A stretch of DNA of 64,000 nt, taken from positions 868,001 to 932,000 of the forward strand of contig JAWKTN010000001.1 in the NCBI GenBank assembly GCA_041399065.1, written 5' to 3'. Under the pieces are notes generated by a model, which saw only the letters and a list, made by a program, of their open reading frames with translations, was not told the DNA's origin and did not search any database. Shown one piece after another: positions 18,475 to 29,800 of the stretch. The translations under genes were made by a program, and so were the position numbers. The stretch comes from JAGQPD01 sp020426865. Lineage in GTDB: Bacteria; Planctomycetota; Planctomycetia; Pirellulales; Pirellulaceae. Each line of letters opens with the position of its first letter. Position 1 is the first letter of the stretch.

Positions 18475-19083
18475 TCAGCGGCCCAATCCCAGTTGTTCGC
18501 GGCGCTCGCGCAATGCAGCGAAGTACTCGGACATTTGAGCTCGCTGTTTCGGCGTGGTGCTATCGAGCCGACGGCGTTTGAAGTCGTCACGTTGTTCGTC
18601 GGTGCGAGGGCCGCGCCCGCCTCCTTGCCCAGGCCCGCCCCACCCTCGCCCGCCACCACCGCGTCCTTGCGGCGACCCTGCCCGTCCGGCCCCGTTTGCT
18701 CGACTGGCAAATTGCCGGCGACGTTGTTCCATCTCGTGAATCTGCTGATCCAAATAGGCCCTGCGCTGCTTCGGCGACAAATCGAAATACGCCTGAATCT
18801 GTTGTTGCATCCGCTGGCCGCGTTCCTGTCCACCCAGCTCGCGCAACTGTCGCTGCTGGCGTTCGCTCAATTGGTCGCGTCGCGCTCGCAAGTCGGTCAA
18901 TAACTGTTGACGCTCTGCTTCCGGTCGGCTCCGGAATTCGTCAGAGAACATTTGCGTTTGCAGCGTGAAGATCTCTTGGACTTCCGCGTCAATCTCTGGA
19001 CAGGTCCACCACCAAATCAAACCACCAATCAGCGCCACTGCTGCGATAGCGATGACGCCGACCGTCCAATGCCTCTTGTTCAT
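18475..19083 (-). CDS. Membrane-anchored, Arg/Gln-rich coiled-coil protein
   Basis: 202 residues from the ATG at 19081-19083, with GGAGGA 6 bases upstream. One transmembrane segment near the start (WTVGVIAIAAVALIGGLIWWW) is followed by a long helical part rich in Arg, Gln and Glu (ERQQLLTDLRARRDQLSERQ, repeated QRRAYLDQQIHEMEQRRR), then a Gly/Arg linker (PQGRGGGGRGWGGPGQGGG) and a final helix RAQMSEYFAALRERREQLG. I recognise no family with certainty; planctomycetes carry many such proteins annotated hypothetical. The topology suggests an N-in membrane anchor with the helices outside the cytoplasm (inference). Two blocks of the pattern SPKQRRAYLDQ / TPKQRAQMSEY suggest an internal duplication. 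Confidence 0.85.
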   Translation of the reverse strand: MNKRHWTVGVIAIAAVALIGGLIWWWTCPEIDAEVQEIFTLQTQMFSDEFRSRPEAERQQLLTDLRARRDQLSERQQRQLRELGGQERGQRMQQQIQAYFDLSPKQRRAYLDQQIHEMEQRRRQFASRANGAGRAGSPQGRGGGGRGWGGPGQGGGRGPRTDEQRDDFKRRRLDSTTPKQRAQMSEYFAALRERREQLGLGR

Positions 19084-19109
19084 CAATAATCCTCCGTATT
19101 GTACTGCTT

Positions 19110-19182
19110 TCCTTCACCGGCATCCGATCATCCTGCCCACCATCATCCTGCCTTCCTTCACCGGCATCCGATCATCCTGCCC
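19110..19182. repeat. 29-base direct repeat, two copies 44 bases apart
   Basis: The units at 19110-19138 and 19154-19182 are identical over 29 bases, starting TCCTTCACCGGCATCCGATC. A third partial copy (CATCATCCTGCC) lies between them. They sit upstream of the membrane-protein gene on the minus strand. Confidence 0.8.
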
Positions 19183-19314
19183 GCCAACACGGCCTCCGTC
19201 GCGGACGTGTTGTCAGCCGGTATCCGCCGCATGTAACTGTTCTTCACATCGGTAGTGCGACCGAAAGTGTTCGACGGAGAGTCGAGCTACGAACTCCGCG
19301 CTCCGACACTGTCA

Positions 19315-19833
19315 CTAAAACGGCTCGACGTGGCCATCGGCAAACAGCACGTTGCGTGCACCGACCTGCCCTTCACTACCGTGAAAAGCTTCGAAGTCGA
19401 ACAGTGCCCAGACCTCCGACAGTTTGCGATTGTCTTCCAGTTGGGGTCGCGTCTTTCCGCCAATGCGTGTCACGGGGTATTCATAACTGACACCCTCGAC
19501 GGCGAAGTACTCGACGTCATCCGGACAACCAAAAACGTCGCGATTCTCTTCGATGAAGGGTCCCAACACCGATACGATGCTAGGTTTCTCGGGCGTGACG
19601 CTCGGCAACTGTGCCGCTAGTGGAAACTCCTTGTGAACATCGACGTAATGCTGCATCGCAATTCCAACTTGCCTCAATTGCGACTGACATTGCGCACGTC
19701 GAGCCGCTTCGCGAGCCGCATGAATAGCCGGCATCAGCAGCGCCACAAGAAGTCCGATGATACCAATCGTCACCAAAAGTTCGACGATGGTGAATCCGCG
19801 CCGGCGCACGACACGCGCATGAGTTGCTGGCAT
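19315..19833 (-). CDS. Short prepilin-like protein related to DUF1559
   Basis: About 172 residues if the ATG at 19831-19833 is used; a TTG start at 19857 is also possible and neither has a strong ribosome site. The leader RRRGFTIVELLVTIGIIGLL is a type IV prepilin/pseudopilin N-terminus (cleavage after the Gly before Phe, Glu at +5). It is followed by PAIHAAREAARRAQCQSQLR, the DUF1559 helix signature, then a short body and VGARNVLFADGHVEPF, an ADGH end typical of these proteins. At half the usual DUF1559 length it lacks most of the middle beta domain, so it is either a compact pseudopilin or an internally deleted copy. Location: inner membrane before assembly. Confidence 0.85.
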   Translation of the reverse strand: MPATHARVVRRRGFTIVELLVTIGIIGLLVALLMPAIHAAREAARRAQCQSQLRQVGIAMQHYVDVHKEFPLAAQLPSVTPEKPSIVSVLGPFIEENRDVFGCPDDVEYFAVEGVSYEYPVTRIGGKTRPQLEDNRKLSEVWALFDFEAFHGSEGQVGARNVLFADGHVEPF

Positions 19834-20398
19834 GAGTAGGGCTCGCAATTGTGACAATCCGTTTGTGAATCGACCGCAACTGCACCCTCAGGAATAAACA
19901 CCGTCGCGAAAAAAGGTTCCGCAACTTTTTAGGTACCTTGGTCTCTCCGATGCGAGTGGTACAGCGATGCTAGAGCGAAAACATACGGCCGGAGTCCTTT
20001 ACCGACAAAGCGGCCCGGGCGGTTGCCTGATCTTCGATTCATCGGCCAATAGGCAACGGACAAAAAGTCTGCGTGGCAAAGGCCCCACACCGATCGGTTG
20101 TCGTGCCAAACGCTACGATGAAGATGGCGGCCGCTCTTTCACGTGCACGGTAGCCAGCATCCAGTGCGTTTGAATAACTCGTTTCGCAGGCGGAGCAGCG
20201 CCTTGCGGCTCCCGCAACGGACCACGACAAAGACGCACTAGCTGCATTTCTGCTAACGTCCTATGCCGTTCCGATCGTGCGACTGCATCACCATCCGCCT
20301 GCCGTCATCCAATGCGAGAGGCCGAGCGAGCTTGCATGAGCGGAGGTTCGCCTTCAATGTAAAACTCGTCCCGAAATAGAGACCTGAGTTGGCGAAAC

Positions 20399-20456
20399 GG
20401 CACAAGCCGTCCGGTGTAGCAGAACCGGACGGTTACAAAACGGGAGGGCTTGTGCC
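20399..20456. repeat. Nested inverted repeat (two-stem element)
   Basis: An outer 10-base pair of arms, GGCACAAGCC (20399-20408) and GGCTTGTGCC (20447-20456), encloses an inner 9-base pair, CCGTCCGGT (20407-20415) and ACCGGACGG (20424-20432), with an 8-base loop. The arms are perfect; outer and inner share two bases. Such compact, two-stem structures resemble REP-type elements or a structured RNA. Confidence 0.75.
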
Positions 20457-20548
20457 CTGCCGCCAACCGCGTACGATTTGCGGACATTTTTTCGGGAGGA
20501 TTTCTAACTCCGCGTGCGAGCGGCTCTTCCCTGGCGGGGAACGCACTT

Positions 20549-20568
20549 AATATGAGCATGCTCATATT
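20549..20568. promoter_or_regulatory. 20-base perfect palindrome upstream of the giant operon
   Basis: AATATGAGCATGCTCATATT reads the same on both strands. It is about 310 bases upstream of the giant gene's start, in an otherwise geneless stretch. Its form suits a binding site for a dimeric regulator; this is inference from symmetry only. Confidence 0.45.
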
Positions 20569-20877
20569 CTACCCATTTGCGCTAGGCAGTCGCTTGCCCA
20601 TAAACGTGGGTCTCGGCTGAGAGACGTGGGTCGTAACTCTCCGCCGACCCTAACCTATCCGCCACATACCCGCCAAGAAGTCTGGTTCGTGGTTACTCGG
20701 ACCACTAACCCAGATTTTGACGAAACGAATATTTTTTTCTTGCGCGCAGTATGTGGGGACGAAAACCGTCTGAGGTCATAGGCAATTCCCGGCGATTTGG
20801 AATGAGCGCCGGCGTGCGCGCTACGAACCGTGTGCGCTGTTCATGAACAATGAAGTTAGGTCCAGGACAACCATTCG

Positions 20878-23800
20878 ATGCGGAAGAAGAACAGGAAAAC
20901 AAAAACTCGGTGGAAGTCGTCTACCTCTCGACCCCGTGGTATGGCCGCGGAGTTCCTGGAAGACCGCAGAATGCTCGCCTATGAATGGCCGATCACGTTT
21001 GATGAATTAGGATCGCCGGATCGCGATAACCTTGAACAGGGATATATCCTTTCTGGCGCGACGATCATCGTACACGGATACGAGCCGTTCGATGATGAAG
21101 GCGACACACTGGCAAGTCTGGCCGAAGCGATCCGCGCCGGGGCCGTCACGAGCGATCGCGAAGGGTGGCTGTTGGACTACGACAGCTCGCGAGGCGGATA
21201 CGACCTGAATGAATCAATACTTCCGGCGCCGGCAATCCCACCGACTTCGACAACTCCGATTAAGTCCGGAGAATTGGTGTTACTCTATGATTGGGCGGAA
21301 GCCTCGCGCCACGCTTCCCCCGGCTGGGCAGAAGCGGCCGGCGACACGTTGTTCTCCATGCTCGTTGACTTGAACTTGACCGACGTGGCACCGGTCGACT
21401 TCACTCTGAATACTGAAGGTACTACGGGTAGTGGCACCCGGTTCAGCCCGACTTTGGCTGTGAGTTCGCCGGTGTTTACGGAGAACACGCGAGTTCGAGT
21501 GGTCGACGACGGCAACCTACCTTCCGGATTGGATGGGGGCACGACCTACTTTGTTCGTAGTCCGGACGCCGATGGCAGCGAATTCAGATTGAGTGAGTTG
21601 GACTCGCGAACGGATGACGTCGACGGTGACGTTGAGAATGCCTTCGTCGAATTCACCGGTGGGGGAACCGTTCAGATCCGACGTGAATGGGTGGACCTGC
21701 ATTTTATCGGTGTGGGAACAGGAGCTGTCGTGGTAAGCGAGGCCGTCGAGCGACTGGCCTATTTTGGAGTGCCAGTTGACCATGTGACATATTTGGACCC
21801 GCACGACTTCAATCAGGGACAAGTAACGGATACCGGGCAGCAGCTTGATACGCTTGCGGCACCGGACGGATACGGCGCTGCCGTGTGGAACAATGTTGCC
21901 TTCACCGATGTTTATTACCAAACACGCGGCTCAAATGGAGGATTCATTGACGGCGCAGACGTGCCGGACGAAGTCGTTCCTAAGGGCCGGCCGATACCTG
22001 GCGCCTACAATTACTTCATCTATTATGACGACGACGATAGCGGCACCACTGGGAACTATTTGCCTCCCGTCGACAACTACGACGAACGAACCGTGTTCGG
22101 CGATCACCGCTATATCTGGGAAGGTTTTTATCTGGCGACGGTAACCGGCAACTTACCGTCTCGGCCGACGGTTAAGGCGTTTAGCGACACGGGCGGCGAT
22201 CTCTTGAGCCCGAATGTGTCGAACATTCCTGTGAATGAAACAGGCTACGCCTACAGCCGCATTCGCGAGGCAGCAACACGCCCCGATCCGCTGTTTTTTT
22301 CGCGACCGGCACCGGATCTAAGTCGGCAAGATCACCGCTTCAGTGGACCCGGCCCCAGCGAAGAACAGCGATTCATCTCGTCGGGATTCGCGATCGCAGA
22401 TGAAAACTCCGAACTTTTTGGTTTTCCCGACGAGGCGGAACTTTTGGCACGAAATCTCACGGCGAATGACGTCGAGTTCGGAAAGCAAGTCTCCCGGTGG
22501 AATCCGTACGACCTGTTAAACGGAGCGTTCGCAAACGGCAGCGACGAGCGACTCGATGGTTCACCCGAAATCCCGGGCTGGTTCAGCCCTCGGACCGACG
22601 CGTCGGTCGTGTTCGATAAGTATGAGGGTTCTCGCGATGACAATCGCTATCCGGCGGACCCAACCATAGCTGTCGGCCAAAGCGTCGTTGTCACCGGGAT
22701 TAACTCTCAGTTATCACTTTGGAGCAAGGACGGCGTTGAAATTGACACGATTGGTTTTTTTTCATTCTGGGGTGTATCTGGGTTTGAGAAAATCGTCGAT
22801 CCCTGGGTTATCTACGACCGCCTTACGAGTCGATTTTTCGTTGTTGCGCTGGGTCAGCTTGCTTCGGGCGCAGGCCAGATTCTGCTTGCCGTATCGAAAA
22901 CCGCCAATCCCATGTCATTGGACGACGCAACGGCTCCAAGCGAATGGTACACGTTTGCGCCACTAACGATACCGAGTCCGATCGGCGGTGCGACATTGCC
23001 CGATTATCCAAAGATTGCCACCGACGATCAGTTCCTTTACATCACGGCGAATCATTTTGATACATCGTCCAATCTTCAAAACTCTACAGTCTCGCGCCTG
23101 GCCAAAGACCCACTCATACATGGCACTCAACCGGCTACGATTCCGACATTTATCCCTCCCGTGCCAGTGCATACGTTGCAACCAATCGCAGCCGTAGGGC
23201 AACCTTCCGGACAACCAATGATCTTCCTTGACGCCGTCAATGCGAGTCTGACTTGCACTGGCACAAGCTCTGGAATCCGAGTTTGGGAACTTGGTCAAAC
23301 CGCGAATAATCTCGTCTTACGGTCCAATATCAAAACACCATATCAACCTCTATGCGGCAACCCAGACGGTGCGGCGCAACCCGGTACGAATCTGTTTCTT
23401 GATACGTCAACGGCCAGGTTGCTCAACGCGGTTTGGCGAAACAATAGCATTTGGACCGCCCACACGGTGAGAGACACCGGAAGCTCGGCAGGCACTGCCG
23501 ATGATCTCCCAACCGTTCGTTGGTACGAGATTAAATATGATACCGGTACCAGCAACTACCACGTCGAGCAAAAAGGCGACATTCGACCGGGTGACGGAAT
23601 TGCCACATTCGTGCCATCAATTGCCGTCGACGCGGCGGGAAACGTGGCGTTGACCTATACGCAGAGTTCCGCGAGCGGACAAGCACCTACGATGATGGTG
23701 GCAACGCGATCGGCCAATGATCCGCTCAACACCATGCGACCGGGTACAGCAGTGCGTGGTGGTGCCAGGTTTTTCGAGGACCCCATCACACCCACCAGCA

Positions 23801-26800
23801 GCAACTTGAAGCGATGGGGGGACTATGCCGGTATCGCAGTCGATCCAGTCGATGACGCTACGTTTTGGGCCTTCAATATGTATGCGCCCGTGCCCAACGT
23901 GCCGGGCAACTCAAATGACAAATGGGGCACGCAGCTCGTGGCATTGAGCGCAGTGGCACCGCTGGATTTAACTTCCCGCAACACGGTCCGGCTCAGTGCC
24001 AACTCGCCGCGATTCTCGCACAAGCCGACTTACATTCCGCCATACGCCGACCACGTTATCGTACGCTATCGAGTGAACGAACCAAGCAATCATGTGACCA
24101 ACACGCCAGAGAATGATACGTTACGAGTGCGTGTCGGCAATCGCGAAATTGGATTGCCCATTTCCCTGTCGTCGGCAACGGCGGACGTCGTCGAATGGAA
24201 CGTTCCAATCCCGGCGGAGCTGCGTGGTCGCATACAACCGCTGACGATTGAGATTATGCCGAATGCAGATCACGCGAGCGATGCAGACGTGGAGATTGTC
24301 AACGTAGGTTTTCCACAAGCAGCATTCCTTGAAGTCAACGCGGGCGCGACGACACATATAAACCTACACGATTTTATCTCGAACGTTAGTTTCTTCTTCG
24401 AACTAGATCAGCCCTCTGATTCCATCGGTACCATCCTCGATCCAATTGCCGATGGCGAGTTTGATTTCGAGCCAGCGTCCGGCGTGACCAATCAGGCCTT
24501 TGTACGGCGGTTGGACTATGTCGGTATCGATCTTGTCCCACGCACGACAGAGCTTCGGATCAACATCCTGACCGCGCCAACGCCAAACGTGCCAGGGGCG
24601 ATCACGATCGACGCGGATGTCCAACAGCGACTGCTGGACGGGCTCCGCGTCGTGCGAGACGACCTGGCACCTGCCGTGCTCAGTATCGCGAATTTCACCC
24701 ATTCTCTTTCCGTGCACGATACCACCATCGCCAACAACATCGATCTGGAGACGATGATTCAGACTGCGCTCGTAAAACGGGCCGAACACTACTTCAATAG
24801 CACAACGTCTCCCACGATCAATGGATTACAACAACTCCTAGACACGCCGATGCAAGGCATGCCGCAGGTGGGCACGGGCAACGCTCGCTTCTATGTCGAT
24901 CCCGACGTGGTTGTGGCGCGAGAGTTTCTCGCAGCTGGCCACGAACTACTCTCCTTCAACGTTGGTTTCAAAGGATGGCAGATTAACGCGGCGCCATTGC
25001 CCGTTGCAGCTAGTATCCGACCTTTGCGTGATCACGCTCCGCTTGCGAACTTCGTGGTTGACGTGCGAATCCCTGTGCACTTTGACATTGATGTGTCGAA
25101 CTCCGACACCTCTGTGAAATATGACTATTTCACCTTCTTTGCTACCGAACATGATCTCGCGAACGAGGCGGCCCGGATCGGGACGCTGGGGGTGATGATC
25201 AACGACGATCCCCAGGTTTTAGATCTCGGCTTGAGACTCTCACTCGATCACATCCCGCCCGGCCAGTCTGTACCGTTGTCCGAATGGCAAGATCCATTTT
25301 TGGCGAACCATATCGAGACGTCGATTCTCGCAAACTCCTTTCATTCGGTCTACGAGCTTGACGTCATGGACTTGGATTGGTTGCCGCCGGGTCAACGTCC
25401 CGTGGTAATTAGCAGTTCAAGTGACGTCTTTACCACCGAGCCGACGCTCACGTTCGTCGGATTGGACAGTGTTTTTGACGGACCAGGTCCCCTTGTGTCC
25501 TTTTTTGACTACGTTCAGCCACTCGACATTGCCAGCGTGATGAGCCAACTGGGGACGCTGCTGGGTTCGCTGGAAGTTGGGCTCGACCTCCCTGATGGTG
25601 TGCCATTCTTGACGCAAAATGTTTCGGACCTAGTGAGCTTCTCCGAGATATTGTCGGGATTCTCGACGGCGTTCGCTGGCAGCGATGATCTTGGATTTGA
25701 AACCTTCCAGGGCGCATTGCAGGTGCTTCGCCACGCAACTGGATTGACCGAGCAGGAGATTTCGCTGCGTGCTGACCCGGCCAATCACGTCGTCTTTTTC
25801 GACATCGATATCCAACGTCCATTCACCGCTGCGCTTGGCGAATTTGACCTCGGGCTCGATCCCGGGGAGCTTCAAACAGCGGGCCCCTTGGCTACCACCT
25901 TTGAAGCAGTCGCGTCGATCGACCTGTCCGTCGGATTCGAGCTGTCGCCGCGCGAACAACCGGTGCTTACCTCCTCGCAGCTCGAGGGCCTAACGCTGTC
26001 CGAACTCAATGGACAACTCGGTGTTCGTCACACGCCGTCCGGAGGATTCGATCTCGAAGTGGAACTGCATAGCAGCAGCAATGTGGCGCCCCCATTGGAC
26101 CTCGCAACGTACACCAACGCCATCACCGAATTAAACGGTGGTACGATTCCAGCCGCCATTCAGTCGTCGCCCGCGCTGGGTCTTTCTGGTCCGTCCACGT
26201 TAGCAACGTTGGACACGGATACGGCTTGGCGGATCATCAATCAGAACCGTGTCTTCTATGTACAGAAGCACGGACCGGTGCTCGACATCAGCGGACCTCG
26301 CTATCTCGTGGACCTTTCGTCGCTTGACGACAATTCAACGCTGCAGTCGGCAATCCAGTTGATCGAAAGCTCTGTCGGCAATGGTTCGCTTCTATCCGGC
26401 CAAATTGTGGATGCCAACTTTACCGTGGATGACGTGCTCGTGGCCGGCGGCATCCAGTGGACCGACAATTCCGGCTCCTCTCCCAACGAGAACAGCACAC
26501 TCGCCATTCGTTCCTGGAACGGGTCGCCGACCGGTGTCGATCTCGGAGTCGTCGGCCGTGCTCGTGACGGCGACGACGGCAACGAATTCGACGACGCCAC
26601 GTTTACAACCTTGGGGCCGCGGATTGGCGAGAGCATACTCGATCGGGTGTTCTTTCTCGAGAATGACAGCCTTCAGGTCGATGGTGGAATTGATGTCTCC
26701 GACCTTGAAATGGAAGTCGCTATTCACGGCATCGATGCGATGATTAAGAACGGGCGAATCGATCTGCAGGTTTCGTCTGGACTCTCCCTCGCCGATCCCG

Positions 26801-29800
26801 GTGTCGGCAACTCCGATGATCAACGGGTCTATTTCAGCGAACTGATCGGAAACACGTTTGACAACGTCGTCCATTCGTCTCCACATCAAGTATCGGGCAG
26901 CGGTGTTCGTTTGCCGCTGTTGGACATGTCGGGGCACCTCGCTGAAAACATTAACGAAAATCATCCCAACACGGATGAGGTGGACGGTCCGGAATTGCAA
27001 TTGGGAATCGAGATGGACGACGAAGGAAATACGGTCGTCCATGTATTACCATCGGTTGACTTCGACAATCTCTTCTCAGGATTTGAAAACCTCGACTTCG
27101 CATCACCGGCCGACGCAATCGGACAATTGGCCGACCTACTTAAGGGCGACACGTTTCCATTTTTAAATCAGAAACTGCCAATCATCAACAAGTCGCTGAT
27201 GGACCTGACCGAATTGCCCGACCTCCTATCGGGTGTCGCCGATGATCTGCAGCTTGACCCGGCTGATCTCTTGTCCAAATTAAAAGGCCTCTTGCCGCAA
27301 CTCGATCGCCCAACGGCGCCGTTGGGAGCGATACCGGCGATCGTCCCGCACTTGAGTCCATTGGAACAGCTACAACTCTATCAGATTCGCGAGCATTTAA
27401 CCCAAGCACTGGGGGGAGACCTGCCGAGCCTACCCACGAAAATGCTGTCGATCGTCGGGGTGTTTGAAGATTTCATCGCGCAATTACCGGAAGACGTAAA
27501 CATCGGACAGCTTTCGAATGTTGTCGCGTCGATCCGTTCCGTACTGCCGTCGTTTGACTCGATTGCCGAAGCGATCGAAAGTGCCCTGGCCGCGGCCAAT
27601 CTACTCGCGGATGACGTTGTCGTGACCTTTGTACCCGATCTCACGGTTGGCGGCAGCGTGGCGCCCGGATTGAACCTTTCCGTTCCGATCGGCAGGTCGG
27701 ACGAGTCGATCCCGTTCGGGCTCGACCGCCTAAGCGATGGCCTGGCAACGATTCCGATTCTGGGCGTTGACGATACGAACGATTGGTCGCTCGCGTTGGA
27801 ATACAATTTGCAGTTCAACCTGAACTTCGCGATCGATTTATCGAGCGGCTTATCACCAACAGAGCGATTGAGAATTGCCACGGGGGAAACGGGAACATCG
27901 CTTACCTTCACTCTCGGCGTTGCCGACGGCCTGGACGACATCAGCGTCACGCTTGGCGGCATCGACGCCGTTACGTTGACGGACGTCGACGTCGTATTTG
28001 CGGCCCAGGAGAGTCGCACGGCCAGCGCCAACCCCGACGGATCATTTACGATTTCCCCGTCGATTAGTGCCGCGGACTTGAGTTTGGCATTTGTCGTCGC
28101 CGACGAGGGAGGAGTTTTAACAACAATCCCATCGACCGACTATACGATTACCAACGGCAACACTTTGAATTTCACGAATCCATTGACTGAGCCAGCAAAT
28201 GGCGCCATCGTTCGCGTAAGTTTCCCGTTGTCGGACAGCGCCGAATTGGGATTTGAGTTGACGTCGCTTGCCGCGGGTGATTCAACCGAATACATACCAC
28301 CAAGTGACGTTGGCGATCGACTGACGTCGAGTCTGGACCCAGTCATGTTTGGCGCGAATATGAATGTTACGTTGCCGGCTCCCATCGGCTCATTGGCAGC
28401 CCCGATACGGGCATTTCTCGATCCAGCCCACCCAAGCACGGCACATCTCGAATACCCGGCGCTCGATGACATCTTAAACAGCCTCGGCGATGACACCTGC
28501 AATCTATCACTGATCGCCAGTGGTATTGATGCGTTTCTCAGTGGTTTAGAAGCCGCCATCAACAGCCGCGTTCTGTCGGCGCTGCCACTAGTCCGTCCAG
28601 AGAAGCTCGACGCGTTCAACAGTTTTATCGGTGACTTGCGCTCATTCGCCGGACCACTTACATCCCTAAAAAGCACGGCGGACCTGCAAAACTATTTGTT
28701 CGAAAACCTTGGTCCCGGCAGCAGCAACGGCACAGGTCTGAAACTGAATATTCTTCAAGGCGTTTCAAGTCCCAGCGATATCGGCAACTTTTCGAGCAGC
28801 ACGGCAAATCGAGCGGAAGTATTCACGGGAGACTCCCAGGGCCGCTGTGTAGAAATCGACCTGGCATTGGGCGTCGACGTCGACAGCCCGCAGGCGTTTT
28901 CTGTCGAGACGGATTTCGACCTGGACGTCGACGGCCTGGTGTTCAAAGTCGACACATCCGGCGGCATCCGTCTTGCGATGGGCTACGACATTAATATTGG
29001 ATTCGGCGTCAGTAAATCCGAAGGATTCTACGTTCGTGTCGATCCCGATAATCCGGAGATTGCGCTCGATTTGTCGGCCGAACTTGTGGAAGGTACTCAG
29101 CTTGGGATCGAACTGTTTCTGCTGAAGCTGACAGCAAGCGAGAGTCCCGGCGGGCCGTATACCGGTTTCACTGGTAGAGTTGGATTGAATATCGTGTCAC
29201 CCGATGCAACGTTGTCTTTGGCCGATTTCACGAGCGCTTCCATTACGCCAGAGCTCAACATCAACGCCAACGTCGACCTTGACTTGACGCTGGCAGCTGG
29301 TATCAGTGGCGACAACATACCAAGTCTGTTCGCGGGTATCCAAATCGTCGGCTGGGGCATCGGTGACGACGGAAATCCTATCGGAGTGCCAACACTGACC
29401 ATCAACGCTGGCCTGCAGCTGGGTGATTTTCTCACTCGAACATTAGGACCAATTGCGGCGAAATTCGAGCCGTTGCTCGATCCGATTCGACCGATCATTG
29501 AGTTTCCTGAACGAACCGTCCCTGTATTCAATGAAGTGTCGAAGTTTGCCGGTCGCGGTGAATTCACCGTGCAAGATCTCATCGAGTATTCAGGATTTGG
29601 CGGTGAGCAGCTTGAAGACATCCTCAAGGCCTTCACGATCTTGCGTGGACTCGACGACTTAGTAAGTGGCGTACAAACGGGCACGATCGACTTCGGGGAA
29701 TTCACCATCGACTTCGGCCAGTTGCAGGCATTGGCAACCGCACTCGAAAATGTCGACGAAACTAGCGACAGCGTCGACTTTGAGGCATTCGGACATTTCA

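Larger units (their letters stand above)
19834..20877. other. Intergenic kilobase before the giant gene, with structured repeats
   Basis: No supported gene. Candidate frames at about 19967-20173 (plus) and 20305-20565 (minus) have no family motif, and the latter overlaps a nested inverted repeat, so I do not call them. The region holds the compound hairpin at 20399-20456 and the palindrome at 20549-20568, and must contain the promoter of the giant operon. Weak A/T-rich patches occur near 20722-20742. Confidence 0.5.

Noticed and set aside
20305..20565. An 86-residue minus frame upstream of the giant gene
   Set aside because: It covers the nested inverted repeat and has no family motif or convincing ribosome site.
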